NCBI GenBank assembly: GCA_020720565.1
Contig: DYOK01000158.1
Location: forward strand, 1-6,266
DNA: 6,266 bases
From: Acetofilamentum sp.
GTDB taxonomy: Bacteria > Bacteroidota > Bacteroidia > Bacteroidales > JAFGXI01
Direction: 5' to 3'
The notes under the pieces were generated by a model. It ran no database searches. It saw only the letters and a list, made by a program, of their open reading frames with translations, and was not told the DNA's origin. Positions within the stretch are counted from its first letter, which is position 1. Every line of letters begins with the position of its first letter. The translations under genes and the position numbers were made by a program. This document shows positions 1 to 6,266 of this stretch, in pieces.

Positions 1-27
1 CCAAAACACAAGCTGAATTTTGGCGAA

Positions 28-2511
28 TTAAGCTTCCTTTTTACGCGACTGCATCCATTCGTATACCATTCCTAACAATAGCAAAACTAAGAGCAAAGAA
101 GAGCTGGATTGAGCAATCAACTTTCCGGTATGGTATGTAGGCGGGTCGAACTTGAACTCGATTTCGTGAACACCTGCTGGAATTTTCATACCACGTAGGA
201 TATAATCGGCTCTAAAATGTGGTGCTTCTTTGCCATCGATATAAGCCATCCAACCTTTGTCGTAATAAATCTCGGAAAAAATAGCGTACTGCTCATGGCT
301 TGAACTTGATTTGTATTTGAGCAAATTGGGCTCGTATGCCGTAAGTTCAATCGTGGCATTCGAATCGACAGCCGTTTGAATGGGCTTTTCGTTAAAGCGA
401 ATATCGACAATTGCCGTAGTTTTTGGATCGATTTGTCCCAATTGAGCAATTTCCTCGTCGGCATTGTTAACCACTTTTAACTCGTTAACAAACCAAGCGT
501 TCCCATTGGTAAATGCATTGGGTAATGCTGGTGCTTGAGGATTGTAAATGATATACTTGGTGTTGAGCATGTTGTGCACTTTCATCGAACGCAAGGCTTG
601 TTCGACATCTTGCTGGGCGGGTTTATTTTGAAGTACCCCCACAAAACTGCTGATTTCTTTCGATAAATAATGATCGATAAGCTCTTGGTAGCGTCGCATT
701 TTGGCTCCATGATACCCTCCAATCGATTTATGATAGTACGAGGTTGTGGCATCGTTGAAGGTGTTCACTGCTATGTTCAGCACGCGGTAGTCGGGCGAAG
801 GATCGGACATGATGCTTTCGTCGGCTAATGTGGGCGTAAAATAGGTGGTATTAGCACTTTTATTTACAAAATTTTCATCGTTTAGATATCGTTTTGACAC
901 TGGCCATAAATCAATTAATAAAGCGATTCCCATTAGCGAGATTAGTACGGTTTTATTAATCTTTTGCAAAGTGAACAGCCAAACAAGAGCTGCCCCAACG
1001 AGAATGAAGAATAACGATCTCAATGCATCAGCCTGAAATAAATCGGCTCTATCGGCTTGTATGGCTTCGATTAAATTTTGATTTTGCCCAAATATTTGGG
1101 CATCGGAATCGTTTACAAATGCAGATCCGTTCGACGACATGCCAATTAACAACAGTACGACAACGCCTCCTGTAAGACCTAGTGCATACATGATTTGCTT
1201 TTTCAATTTGGCCGTATCAATTTGTCCAGTAATAAGCTTGTCAACCGCTAAAACAGCCAACAATGGCACGGTCAACTCGGCCATTACCAATGTCATGGAT
1301 ACCGCTCTGAATTTGTTATATCCTGGGAAGTAATTTAAAAACAAGTCGGTAAACCACATCATATTTTTGCCCCAAGCTAAAAATAAGGACAAAATAGTGG
1401 CCGAAAGTAACCACCATTTTAAACGGCCATCGACCACAAATAAGCCTAACACAAATAAAAAGATGACCAAAGCTCCAATATAAGTAGGGCCAGACGTAAA
1501 TGGCTGTGTGCCCCAATAGGTGGGCATTTGCTTGACAATCTTTTTAGGATTAGGTTGTCCCATTTGCTTAAGCTCTTCGTACATGTTCGATTTTTCGCCT
1601 AAATCCGATTGCGAAGCACCGCCCATTAAATTTGGAATTAAAAGATTGAGACTTTCGAATTTTCCATAGCTCCAATCGGTAGCATAGTCTTTATCGAGCC
1701 CAGTGGTTCGGTTTTCGGCATCGCTACTTAATTCGGATTTACCACGAATCGACTCGTTGCCGTATTCGTAAACCAACATCAAACCCGAAGCATTTGATCC
1801 AATCGCAAGCAAAGCCCCCACCAATAAGAATGCAGAAGCCAGAAAGAAGTTTTTCCAAGTTTTTTGGATAATGGTATGATACATCTCGAAAAACATATAT
1901 ACCAATATAATAAGAAACGTATAATAAGTTATTTGAAGATGATTGGCAATAATTTGAAGGGCTAAAAATACGGCTGTTAGAATGGCTCCCCAAAGTGGTT
2001 TTTTATGATAGGCTAAATAAACTCCAGCAATAATGGGTGCCATGTAACCAATAGCGATGGCTTTTGTAATGTGACCTGCTTGAATGATAATAAAAAAATA
2101 GGAAGAAAAGGCAAAAGCAAAGGCGCCAACCAAACTTAACCAAGGTCTAACCCCAAAGGCCAACAAAGCTAAAAAGAAGCCAAGCAAGTACATAAATAAG
2201 AAAGGGACTGGCCTAAGAGCGTCTTGCAGTTGAAGATTTCGATGTATAGGAATCAGAAAATTACCATCTGAACTATTATTGATTAAATACGTCGGCATAC
2301 CACTGAACATAGAATTGGTCCAAAATGTTTTTTCGCCATGTTTTTCGAGATAGTCGGCCGACTCTTTAGCCGAAGCTTTCCATACCATGGTGTCGTGTTG
2401 TTGTAACACTTGACCTTGCATTACAGGTGAAAAATAGGCAATAGACACAGCCAGATACAATACAATAGCGGCTAAAACTGGTAAGCCAAAAGTTTTAAAA
2501 AAAGGGGACAT
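28..2511 (-). CDS. YfhO family polytopic membrane protein (putative GT-C-type glycosyltransferase)
   Basis: The 827-residue protein is complete, from ATG at 2511-2509 to TAA at 30-28. It has roughly 14-15 predicted membrane segments: residues 8-28, a dense block at 101-241, another at 343-457, then 500-538 and a last one near 803-818. Large exported regions lie at about 30-100, 242-340 and 540-800. Family-like motifs are NESIRGKSELS (252-262), DYATDWSYGKFESLNLLIPN (275-294) and the C-terminal beta-rich stretch around YYDKGWMAYIDGKEAPHFRA (749-768), followed by IPAGVHEIEFKFDPP (777-791). These match what I know of Bacteroidota YfhO proteins. YfhO members resemble GT-C glycosyltransferases, which use lipid-linked sugars outside the membrane, and Firmicutes homologues are tied to lipoteichoic acid glycosylation. 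Asp40, in the first exported loop, sits where GT-C enzymes often carry a catalytic acid; that role is inferred. The substrate in this lineage is unknown. The start is supported by a hydrophobic first helix right after MSPFFKTFG; there is no clear ribosome binding site. It is transcribed away from secDF and appears monocistronic at its 5' side. Confidence 0.88.
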   Translation of the reverse strand: MSPFFKTFGLPVLAAIVLYLAVSIAYFSPVMQGQVLQQHDTMVWKASAKESADYLEKHGEKTFWTNSMFSGMPTYLINNSSDGNFLIPIHRNLQLQDALRPVPFLFMYLLGFFLALLAFGVRPWLSLVGAFAFAFSSYFFIIIQAGHITKAIAIGYMAPIIAGVYLAYHKKPLWGAILTAVFLALQIIANHLQITYYTFLIILVYMFFEMYHTIIQKTWKNFFLASAFLLVGALLAIGSNASGLMLVYEYGNESIRGKSELSSDAENRTTGLDKDYATDWSYGKFESLNLLIPNLMGGASQSDLGEKSNMYEELKQMGQPNPKKIVKQMPTYWGTQPFTSGPTYIGALVIFLFVLGLFVVDGRLKWWLLSATILSLFLAWGKNMMWFTDLFLNYFPGYNKFRAVSMTLVMAELTVPLLAVLAVDKLITGQIDTAKLKKQIMYALGLTGGVVVLLLIGMSSNGSAFVNDSDAQIFGQNQNLIEAIQADRADLFQADALRSLFFILVGAALVWLFTLQKINKTVLISLMGIALLIDLWPVSKRYLNDENFVNKSANTTYFTPTLADESIMSDPSPDYRVLNIAVNTFNDATTSYYHKSIGGYHGAKMRRYQELIDHYLSKEISSFVGVLQNKPAQQDVEQALRSMKVHNMLNTKYIIYNPQAPALPNAFTNGNAWFVNELKVVNNADEEIAQLGQIDPKTTAIVDIRFNEKPIQTAVDSNATIELTAYEPNLLKYKSSSSHEQYAIFSEIYYDKGWMAYIDGKEAPHFRADYILRGMKIPAGVHEIEFKFDPPTYHTGKLIAQSSSSLLLVLLLLGMVYEWMQSRKKEA

Positions 2512-2536
2512 TATGCTTCGTATTAAAAATGATTCA

Positions 2537-2544
2537 CAAACTTA
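2537..2544 (-). promoter_or_regulatory. Possible -7 box for the YfhO-family gene
   Basis: On the minus strand TAAGTTTG fits TAnnTTTG and ends 25 nt before the ATG at 2511, a sensible position for a short leader. No TTG or TTTG lies 17-23 nt upstream of it (the needed CAA on the plus strand is absent from 2562-2568), so only half of the promoter is supported. Confidence 0.33.
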
Positions 2545-2736
2545 ATCTTTTCCTACGAAACTGAGTAATTGTTCTATTTTATTTATGCCATGGACTGCGG
2601 CCAAATTTTTATTACAATGAACTTGAGTACAGATTTGAACCAAAAAAACTGACAAAATATTATTTGCAGGCGATAATTTCCAGACTATTTTGTGTTTAAA
2701 TATTAAATATTATAAAAAGCTAGAGGTTTGATAATC

Positions 2737-2770
2737 TTGAATTAAGCCCCTAAAATAAAAGATATGTTTG
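2737..2770 (+). promoter_or_regulatory. Possible distal promoter of secDF
   Basis: TTG (2737-2739), 23 nt, then TATGTTTG (2763-2770) again fits TTG/TAnnTTTG with the same spacer length as the proximal candidate. A very AT-rich stretch (about 2694-2718, containing a repeated AAATATT) lies just upstream and could act like an UP element. A transcript from here would have a leader of roughly 140 nt and cross the palindrome-rich patch at 2769-2812. This is weaker than the proximal site because it is farther from the gene and such motifs arise by chance in AT-rich DNA. Confidence 0.33.
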
Positions 2771-2831
2771 GATTCGATATCCATGGCAAGTACCACCATA
2801 TATATTGGGTACAAATAATTTAAGAGCGTGC

Positions 2832-2865
2832 TTGTTTAAAAGTTTGTTAAAAAATCATATATTTG
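2832..2865 (+). promoter_or_regulatory. Probable proximal promoter of secDF
   Basis: TTG (2832-2834), a 23-nt spacer and TATATTTG (2858-2865) match the Bacteroidota pattern TTG/TAnnTTTG, at the long end of the accepted 17-23 nt spacing. A second TTTG at 2843-2846 is only 11 nt away and too close to serve as the -33 box. Transcription would begin near 2870 and give an AT-rich leader of about 45-50 nt before the secDF ATG at 2919. Confidence 0.5.
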
Positions 2866-2918
2866 CAAATTCTAAAAAAAGAACGCCAAAATTATTCATT
2901 AAGTAATACATCAAACAA

Positions 2919-5900
2919 ATGCAAAACAAAGGAGCAATTCAGGTTTTAGCTATACTTCTAGCCATGGTAAGCCTGTATCAATTATCTTTTACATGGGTTG
3001 CCAATAGTGTTAGAAAAGATGCTGAAGCTATTGGAGGAGGCGATGTGGTTAAAACCAATCGTTACCTCGATTCTATCGCTAATACCAAAGTATACCCGCT
3101 TTTAGGTTACACATTCCGCGAAGTTCAACAAAAAGAACTCAATTTAGGTCTCGACTTAAAAGGCGGTATGAACGTTACACTCGAAATATCGGTGGTTGAT
3201 GTGGTAAGAGCTTTAGCCAATTACAATACCGACCCCGCATTTAACAAAGCGATTGCTTTGGCCAAAGAAAAGCAAAAAAACAGTCAAGACGACTTTGTAA
3301 CTTTATTTGGGCAAGCTTTTAAAGAGTTAAATCCGAACATGAATTTGTCGGCATTCTTTATGACTCCAGAATTGCGTGAGAAAGTAAAACCCAGCTCTAC
3401 TGACGAGCAAGTTTTACAAGTTTTAAAAGCGGAAACACAAGCGGCTATCGACAACTCGTTCCAGATCTTGCGTACTCGTATCGACCGCTTTGGGGTTACT
3501 CAACCCAATATCCAACGCCTCGAAACTGCCGGACGAATTTTAGTTGAGCTGCCTGGCGTTAAAGATCCTGCTCGTGTTCGTAACTTGTTACAAGGAACGG
3601 CTCAATTAGAGTTTTGGGAAACTTATCAATTGCCCGAAATTATTGGTGCATTGAGCGAAGCCAACAACATTATTGCAGAGCAAAACAAATTAAAAGACGG
3701 ACAAGCTGAAACTTTGGAAAATGACACCAATGCGATTGAGGCTGCCAAAACTGATACTACTAAAAAAGATACTACATTAGCTCAAGCCGATACCACCAAG
3801 AGTTTGTTGGCTGAGTTGGGCGATACTACAAAAAAATCGACCGATACCACTGCTACAGCCGACGAGCAAAGAAAAAACAATCCTTTATGGACTGTTATCT
3901 ATCCAAATTTAGACCAACAAGGTGCTCCCGTAGCCTCTGCTACAGTAGGTTTCTCTCATTTTAAAGACACTTCAAAAGTCAATTCGTATTTGGCTTTAAA
4001 ACAAGTTAAAGACGTTCTTCCGAAAGATTTAAAATTCTTCTGGTCGTTTAAATCGATTAAAGGTAACGACGAATTGTTCGAGTTAAAATCGATTAAAGTA
4101 ACCACTCGCGACGGACGTGCTCCATTAGATGGTAGCGTAATAACCGATGCTCGTCAGGAATTTGGTCAAACACAAGCCACTGCCGAAGTATCGATGAATA
4201 TGAACGGTGAAGGTGCTCGTACTTGGGCTCAATTAACCAAAGCCAACATCAACCGCCAAATTGCTATTGTGTTAGATAACTACGTTTATTCTGACCCTAA
4301 TGTAAACGACGAGATTAAAGGTGGACGTTCTTCAATTTCTGGTAATTTTACGGTAGAAGAAGCTACCGACTTAGCCAACGTGTTAAAATCGGGTAAATTA
4401 CCTGCTCCAGCTCATATTGTCGAAGAAGCTGTAGTTGGGCCTTCGCTTGGAAAAGAGTCGATTAACGCTGGTTTAATATCGTTTATTATTGCCTTTATTT
4501 TGATATTGGTGTACATGCTACTTTACTACAACAAAGCAGGTTTGGTTGCCAATATTTCGCTTATCACCAACATTTTCTTAATATTTGGGGTGTTGGCCTC
4601 ATTAGGTGCTGTATTAACATTGCCTGGTATTGCTGGTATCGTGCTCACATTGGGTATGGCTGTGGATGCTAACGTAATTATTTACGAGCGTATTAAAGAA
4701 GAAATGCGCGATGGTAAAGGATTAAAATTAGCTATATCAGATGGTTATAGCAAAGCTTATTCTGCAATTATCGACGGTAACTTAACTACCTTATTAACTG
4801 GGGTTGTACTTTATTTATTTGGTTCAGGTCCTATTCAAGGTTTTGCAACGACCTTAATTATCGGTATTTTAACCACCTTATTTACAGCCATCTTTATTTC
4901 GCGTATTGTGATTGAGTTTATGTTGAGCCGAAATATAAATGTTACATTCGACAACGCTATTACTCGCAATTGGTTTACCAAGGTCAATATCGACTTTATC
5001 GGAATGCGTAAGAAATTATATGTGGTTTCTGCCGTTGTTATCTTAATCGGTATTGTATCGCTTGCCACACGTCATTTAAGTATGGGTGTTGACTTTACTG
5101 GTGGACGTACTTATTTGGTTCGTTTCGATGCACCTGTTGTAACAGACAATATTCGCTCTTTGCTTGCCAAAGAATTGGGTGCAACTCCTGACGTTAAAAC
5201 CTTTGGTTCTGACAATCAGGTAAAGATAACCACCAAATTTATGGTCGATAGCGAAGATTTAAATGCTGACAGCATTATTGTTAGCAAACTCTATAACGCA
5301 CTTAAAGGGGTTTACAAAGCACCTGTAACACACTCCGACTTTAGCTCAGATAATGCCAGTATTGGAATTTTAAGTTCACAAAAAATTGGGCCTACCATTG
5401 CCGACGATATTAAGAAAGACGCTGTTATATCTATTATTGTGGCTTTGTTAGGCATCTTCTTATACATTGCCCTCCGATTTAGAAAATGGCAATGGGGTCT
5501 TGGTGGTGTGGTTTCTTTGTTCCACGATACTTTGATTGTGATTTCGGTGTATTCAATTTTCTATGGATTCTTACCATTTAACATGGAAATTGACCAAGCC
5601 TTTATTGCAGCTCTGCTAACCGTAATTGGTTATTCTATCAACGACTCGGTGATTATCTTCGACCGTATCCGTGAATATATGACCCTACACAGCAAACGCG
5701 AAATTGAAGTCAATATTAACGGTGCCATCAACAGTACATTAGGACGTACTTTTAACACCTCTATGACAACCATTGTTACACTTTTGGCCATGTTTATTTT
5801 TGGTGGTGAAGTCGTTCGCGGATTTACATTTGCTATGTTAGTTGGTATTGGCGTGGGTACTTATTCATCTATTTTTAATGCCACTCCAGTTGCCTACGAC

Positions 5901-5951
5901 TTTATTAAAATGGGCGAAAAGAAAGCTAAAAAAGATGCTTTAAAAAAATAA
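2919..5951 (+). CDS. secDF: Protein translocase subunit SecDF (SecD-SecF fusion)
   Basis: This is a full-length 1010-residue fusion. SecDF works with SecYEG in the inner membrane and uses the proton gradient to pull exported proteins through late in translocation. The SecD half has a first helix at about 8-28, the motif LGLDLKGG (76-83) and a periplasmic P1 domain that includes RILVELPGVKDPARVRNLLQ (206-225). Five helices follow between about 515 and 665, with GMAVDANVIIYERIKEE (579-595). The SecF half starts with a helix near 699-716, then GVDFTGGR (723-730), a P4 domain to about 833 and five helices from 834 to 985, with GYSINDSVIIFDRIRE (904-919). Asp583 and Asp909 correspond to the conserved membrane acids linked to proton transport, so both halves look functional. 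An Asp/Thr/Lys-rich insert at about 279-311 interrupts P1. The start MQNKGAIQVLAILLA resembles other Bacteroidota SecDF N-termini; no Shine-Dalgarno is visible, as is usual in this phylum. The gene stands alone between a divergent gene and a strong terminator. Confidence 0.97.
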   Translation: MQNKGAIQVLAILLAMVSLYQLSFTWVANSVRKDAEAIGGGDVVKTNRYLDSIANTKVYPLLGYTFREVQQKELNLGLDLKGGMNVTLEISVVDVVRALANYNTDPAFNKAIALAKEKQKNSQDDFVTLFGQAFKELNPNMNLSAFFMTPELREKVKPSSTDEQVLQVLKAETQAAIDNSFQILRTRIDRFGVTQPNIQRLETAGRILVELPGVKDPARVRNLLQGTAQLEFWETYQLPEIIGALSEANNIIAEQNKLKDGQAETLENDTNAIEAAKTDTTKKDTTLAQADTTKSLLAELGDTTKKSTDTTATADEQRKNNPLWTVIYPNLDQQGAPVASATVGFSHFKDTSKVNSYLALKQVKDVLPKDLKFFWSFKSIKGNDELFELKSIKVTTRDGRAPLDGSVITDARQEFGQTQATAEVSMNMNGEGARTWAQLTKANINRQIAIVLDNYVYSDPNVNDEIKGGRSSISGNFTVEEATDLANVLKSGKLPAPAHIVEEAVVGPSLGKESINAGLISFIIAFILILVYMLLYYNKAGLVANISLITNIFLIFGVLASLGAVLTLPGIAGIVLTLGMAVDANVIIYERIKEEMRDGKGLKLAISDGYSKAYSAIIDGNLTTLLTGVVLYLFGSGPIQGFATTLIIGILTTLFTAIFISRIVIEFMLSRNINVTFDNAITRNWFTKVNIDFIGMRKKLYVVSAVVILIGIVSLATRHLSMGVDFTGGRTYLVRFDAPVVTDNIRSLLAKELGATPDVKTFGSDNQVKITTKFMVDSEDLNADSIIVSKLYNALKGVYKAPVTHSDFSSDNASIGILSSQKIGPTIADDIKKDAVISIIVALLGIFLYIALRFRKWQWGLGGVVSLFHDTLIVISVYSIFYGFLPFNMEIDQAFIAALLTVIGYSINDSVIIFDRIREYMTLHSKREIEVNINGAINSTLGRTFNTSMTTIVTLLAMFIFGGEVVRGFTFAMLVGIGVGTYSSIFNATPVAYDFIKMGEKKAKKDALKK
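3753..3851 (+). repeat. Asp-Thr-Thr repeat tract inside secDF (P1-domain insert)
   Basis: Codons for Asp-Thr-Thr occur five times, at residues 279, 284, 291, 302 and 309 of SecDF, mostly followed by Lys. The copies use similar but not identical DNA (GATACTACT, GATACTACA, GATACCACC, GATACTACA, GATACCACT). The tract falls between conserved parts of the periplasmic P1 domain and is predicted to be a flexible, hydrophilic, exported linker. It stays in frame and does not disrupt recognisable SecD motifs. Confidence 0.75.
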
Positions 5952-5973
5952 GCTAAGGCTTAAGTATATACAG

Positions 5974-6010
5974 AAAAAGAGGCTGTCAGAATTTTGACAG
6001 CCTCTTTTTT
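5974..6010 (+). terminator. Intrinsic terminator of secDF (potentially bidirectional)
   Basis: A perfect 15-bp inverted repeat pairs 5974-5988 with 5995-6009 around a 6-nt loop. Its core is GAGGCTGTCA/TGACAGCCTC, and it runs into a T tract (6005-6010). It begins 22 nt after the secDF stop. The mirrored A run on the left arm (5974-5978) means it could also stop transcription arriving on the minus strand from the tRNA side. Confidence 0.93.
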
Positions 6011-6074
6011 AATGCTTTTATTTTAAATAAATCCTTCCTTACCCTGATTATGAGTCGTGCTTATTTCAACCCCT

Positions 6075-6115
6075 TAAAATTAGACCTTCATGGTTTTCGA
6101 GAACCTTAAAGGTCT
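6075..6115 (-). terminator. Composite inverted repeat; likely terminator behind tRNA-Arg
   Basis: Seven outer base pairs join AGACCTT (6082-6088) with AAGGTCT (6109-6115). Inside, after a 3-nt mismatched internal loop on each side, GGTT (6092-6095) pairs with AACC (6102-6105) around TTCGAG. On the minus strand the hairpin starts 16 nt past the tRNA 3' end and is followed by AATTTTAA, a weak U tract. It could instead be a dispersed palindromic intergenic element of the kind common in bacterial genomes. Confidence 0.45.
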
Positions 6116-6130
6116 GGAAGATTTAATAAG

Positions 6131-6202
6131 TACCCCCAACAGGACTCGAACCTGTATTTAAAGTTTAGGAAACTTCCGTTCTATCCCTTGAACTATGGGG
6201 GC
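6131..6202 (-). tRNA. tRNA-Arg (anticodon CCT)
   Basis: Read on the minus strand, 72 bases fold into a full cloverleaf. The acceptor stem is GCCCCCA with TGGGGGT, giving a G1-U72 wobble plus six Watson-Crick pairs. The D arm is GTTC/GAAC with an 8-nt loop. The anticodon stem is GAAGT/ACTTT around the loop TTCCTAA, with anticodon CCT at 6167-6169. A 4-nt variable loop precedes the T arm ACAGG-TTCGAGT-CCTGT, and the discriminator is A (6131). Anticodon CCU reads the arginine codon AGG. The 3' CCA is not encoded (the next bases read CTT), so it must be added by the CCA-adding enzyme. The gene converges on secDF and has its own likely promoter. Confidence 0.95.
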
Positions 6203-6213
6203 CAAAGAATTTG

Positions 6214-6244
6214 CAAAAGTAAGGTTTAAATGGATATGCTCAAA
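6214..6244 (-). promoter_or_regulatory. Probable Bacteroidota-type promoter of tRNA-Arg
   Basis: On the minus strand, TTTG (6244-6241) is followed after exactly 19 nt by TACTTTTG (6221-6214). This matches the known Bacteroidota housekeeping pattern TTTG / TAnnTTTG. The -7 box ends 11 nt before the first tRNA base at 6202, so the primary transcript would carry only a very short 5' leader. Box identity and spacing are seen directly; activity is inferred. Confidence 0.72.
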
Positions 6245-6266
6245 ACAAATTAGCAATTTGATCAAG

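Larger units (their letters stand above)
2512..2918. other. Divergent intergenic region between the YfhO-family gene and secDF
   Basis: These 407 bp hold no convincing gene. They are AT-rich, with one candidate -7 box on the minus strand (2537-2544) and two complete promoter-like pairs on the plus strand (2737-2770, 2832-2865). There is also a patch at about 2769-2812 with a 5-bp stem TGGAT/ATCCA (2769-2783) and a dyad GTACC/GGTAC (2790-2812). The longest short reading frames there are 19 codons on plus (2764-2823) and 29 codons on minus (2710-2799). Neither has a ribosome binding site or recognisable product. Confidence 0.7.

Noticed and set aside
1..23. Inverted repeat CCAAAA...TTTTGG next to the YfhO stop codon, a possible terminator
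   Set aside because: The stem is only 6 bp with an 11-nt loop, it lies at the window edge, and no following T tract can be seen on the minus strand.
186..464. Open frame of 92 codons on the minus strand within the YfhO-family gene
   Set aside because: It is an alternate-frame shadow of a strongly supported coding sequence; its translation shows no domain or membrane pattern of its own. The same holds for other short frames at 845-1036, 1139-1333, 1316-1516, 1739-1993 and 4835-5068.
2494..2508. Homopolymer runs (A7, G4) at the start of the YfhO-family gene, as a possible phase-variable tract
   Set aside because: The runs are short, common in AT-rich genomes, and the frame is intact; there is no evidence of slippage.
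4050..4098. 13-bp direct repeat AAATCGATTAAAG (4050-4062 and 4086-4098)
   Set aside because: Both copies encode the same short Lys-Ser-Ile-Lys word in frame within SecDF; it looks like local codon and residue coincidence, not a mobile or recombination site.
2919..5951. Possible erroneous merging of separate secD and secF genes
   Set aside because: The frame is continuous, both halves carry intact hallmark motifs, and SecDF fusion is normal in Bacteroidota.
6203..6266. Possible gene or attachment site upstream of tRNA-Arg
   Set aside because: The segment is only 64 bp, contains the likely tRNA promoter, and shows no repeated tRNA fragment or integrase that would mark an integrated element.

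Overview
The window looks like chromosomal DNA from a member of the Bacteroidota. Three things point there. First, SecD and SecF are fused into one long SecDF with an Asp/Thr/Lys-rich periplasmic insert. Second, putative promoters fit the Bacteroidota pattern TTTG/TTG plus TAnnTTTG rather than the usual -35/-10 boxes, and start codons lack a clear Shine-Dalgarno sequence. Third, the tRNA gene does not encode its CCA end. The DNA is AT-rich. I cannot name a genus from this.

Layout, left to right: (1) 28-2511, minus strand, an 827-aa polytopic membrane protein of the YfhO family (GT-C-like fold, exact substrate unknown). (2) 2512-2918, a 407-bp divergent intergenic region with one weak candidate promoter for the YfhO gene, two candidate promoters for secDF and a small patch rich in palindromic words. 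(3) 2919-5951, plus strand, a complete 1010-aa SecDF. (4) 5974-6010, a strong hairpin terminator. (5) 6075-6115, a composite inverted repeat, probably the terminator of the tRNA gene or an interspersed palindromic element. (6) 6131-6202, minus strand, tRNA-Arg(CCT), with a near-ideal Bacteroidota promoter just upstream at 6214-6244.

The genes appear to be three independent transcription units: YfhO and secDF diverge, and secDF and tRNA-Arg converge with hairpins between them. SecDF drives the late, proton-motive-force-dependent step of Sec export. The YfhO protein is itself membrane-inserted with large exported domains, but nothing here shows a specific functional link between the two.

This is largely ordinary housekeeping territory. 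I found no mobile element, CRISPR array, toxin system or clearly new multi-gene system. The points most worth a second look are the 23-nt-spaced tandem promoter candidates and palindromic patch upstream of secDF, the SecDF insert, and the inverted repeat behind the tRNA.
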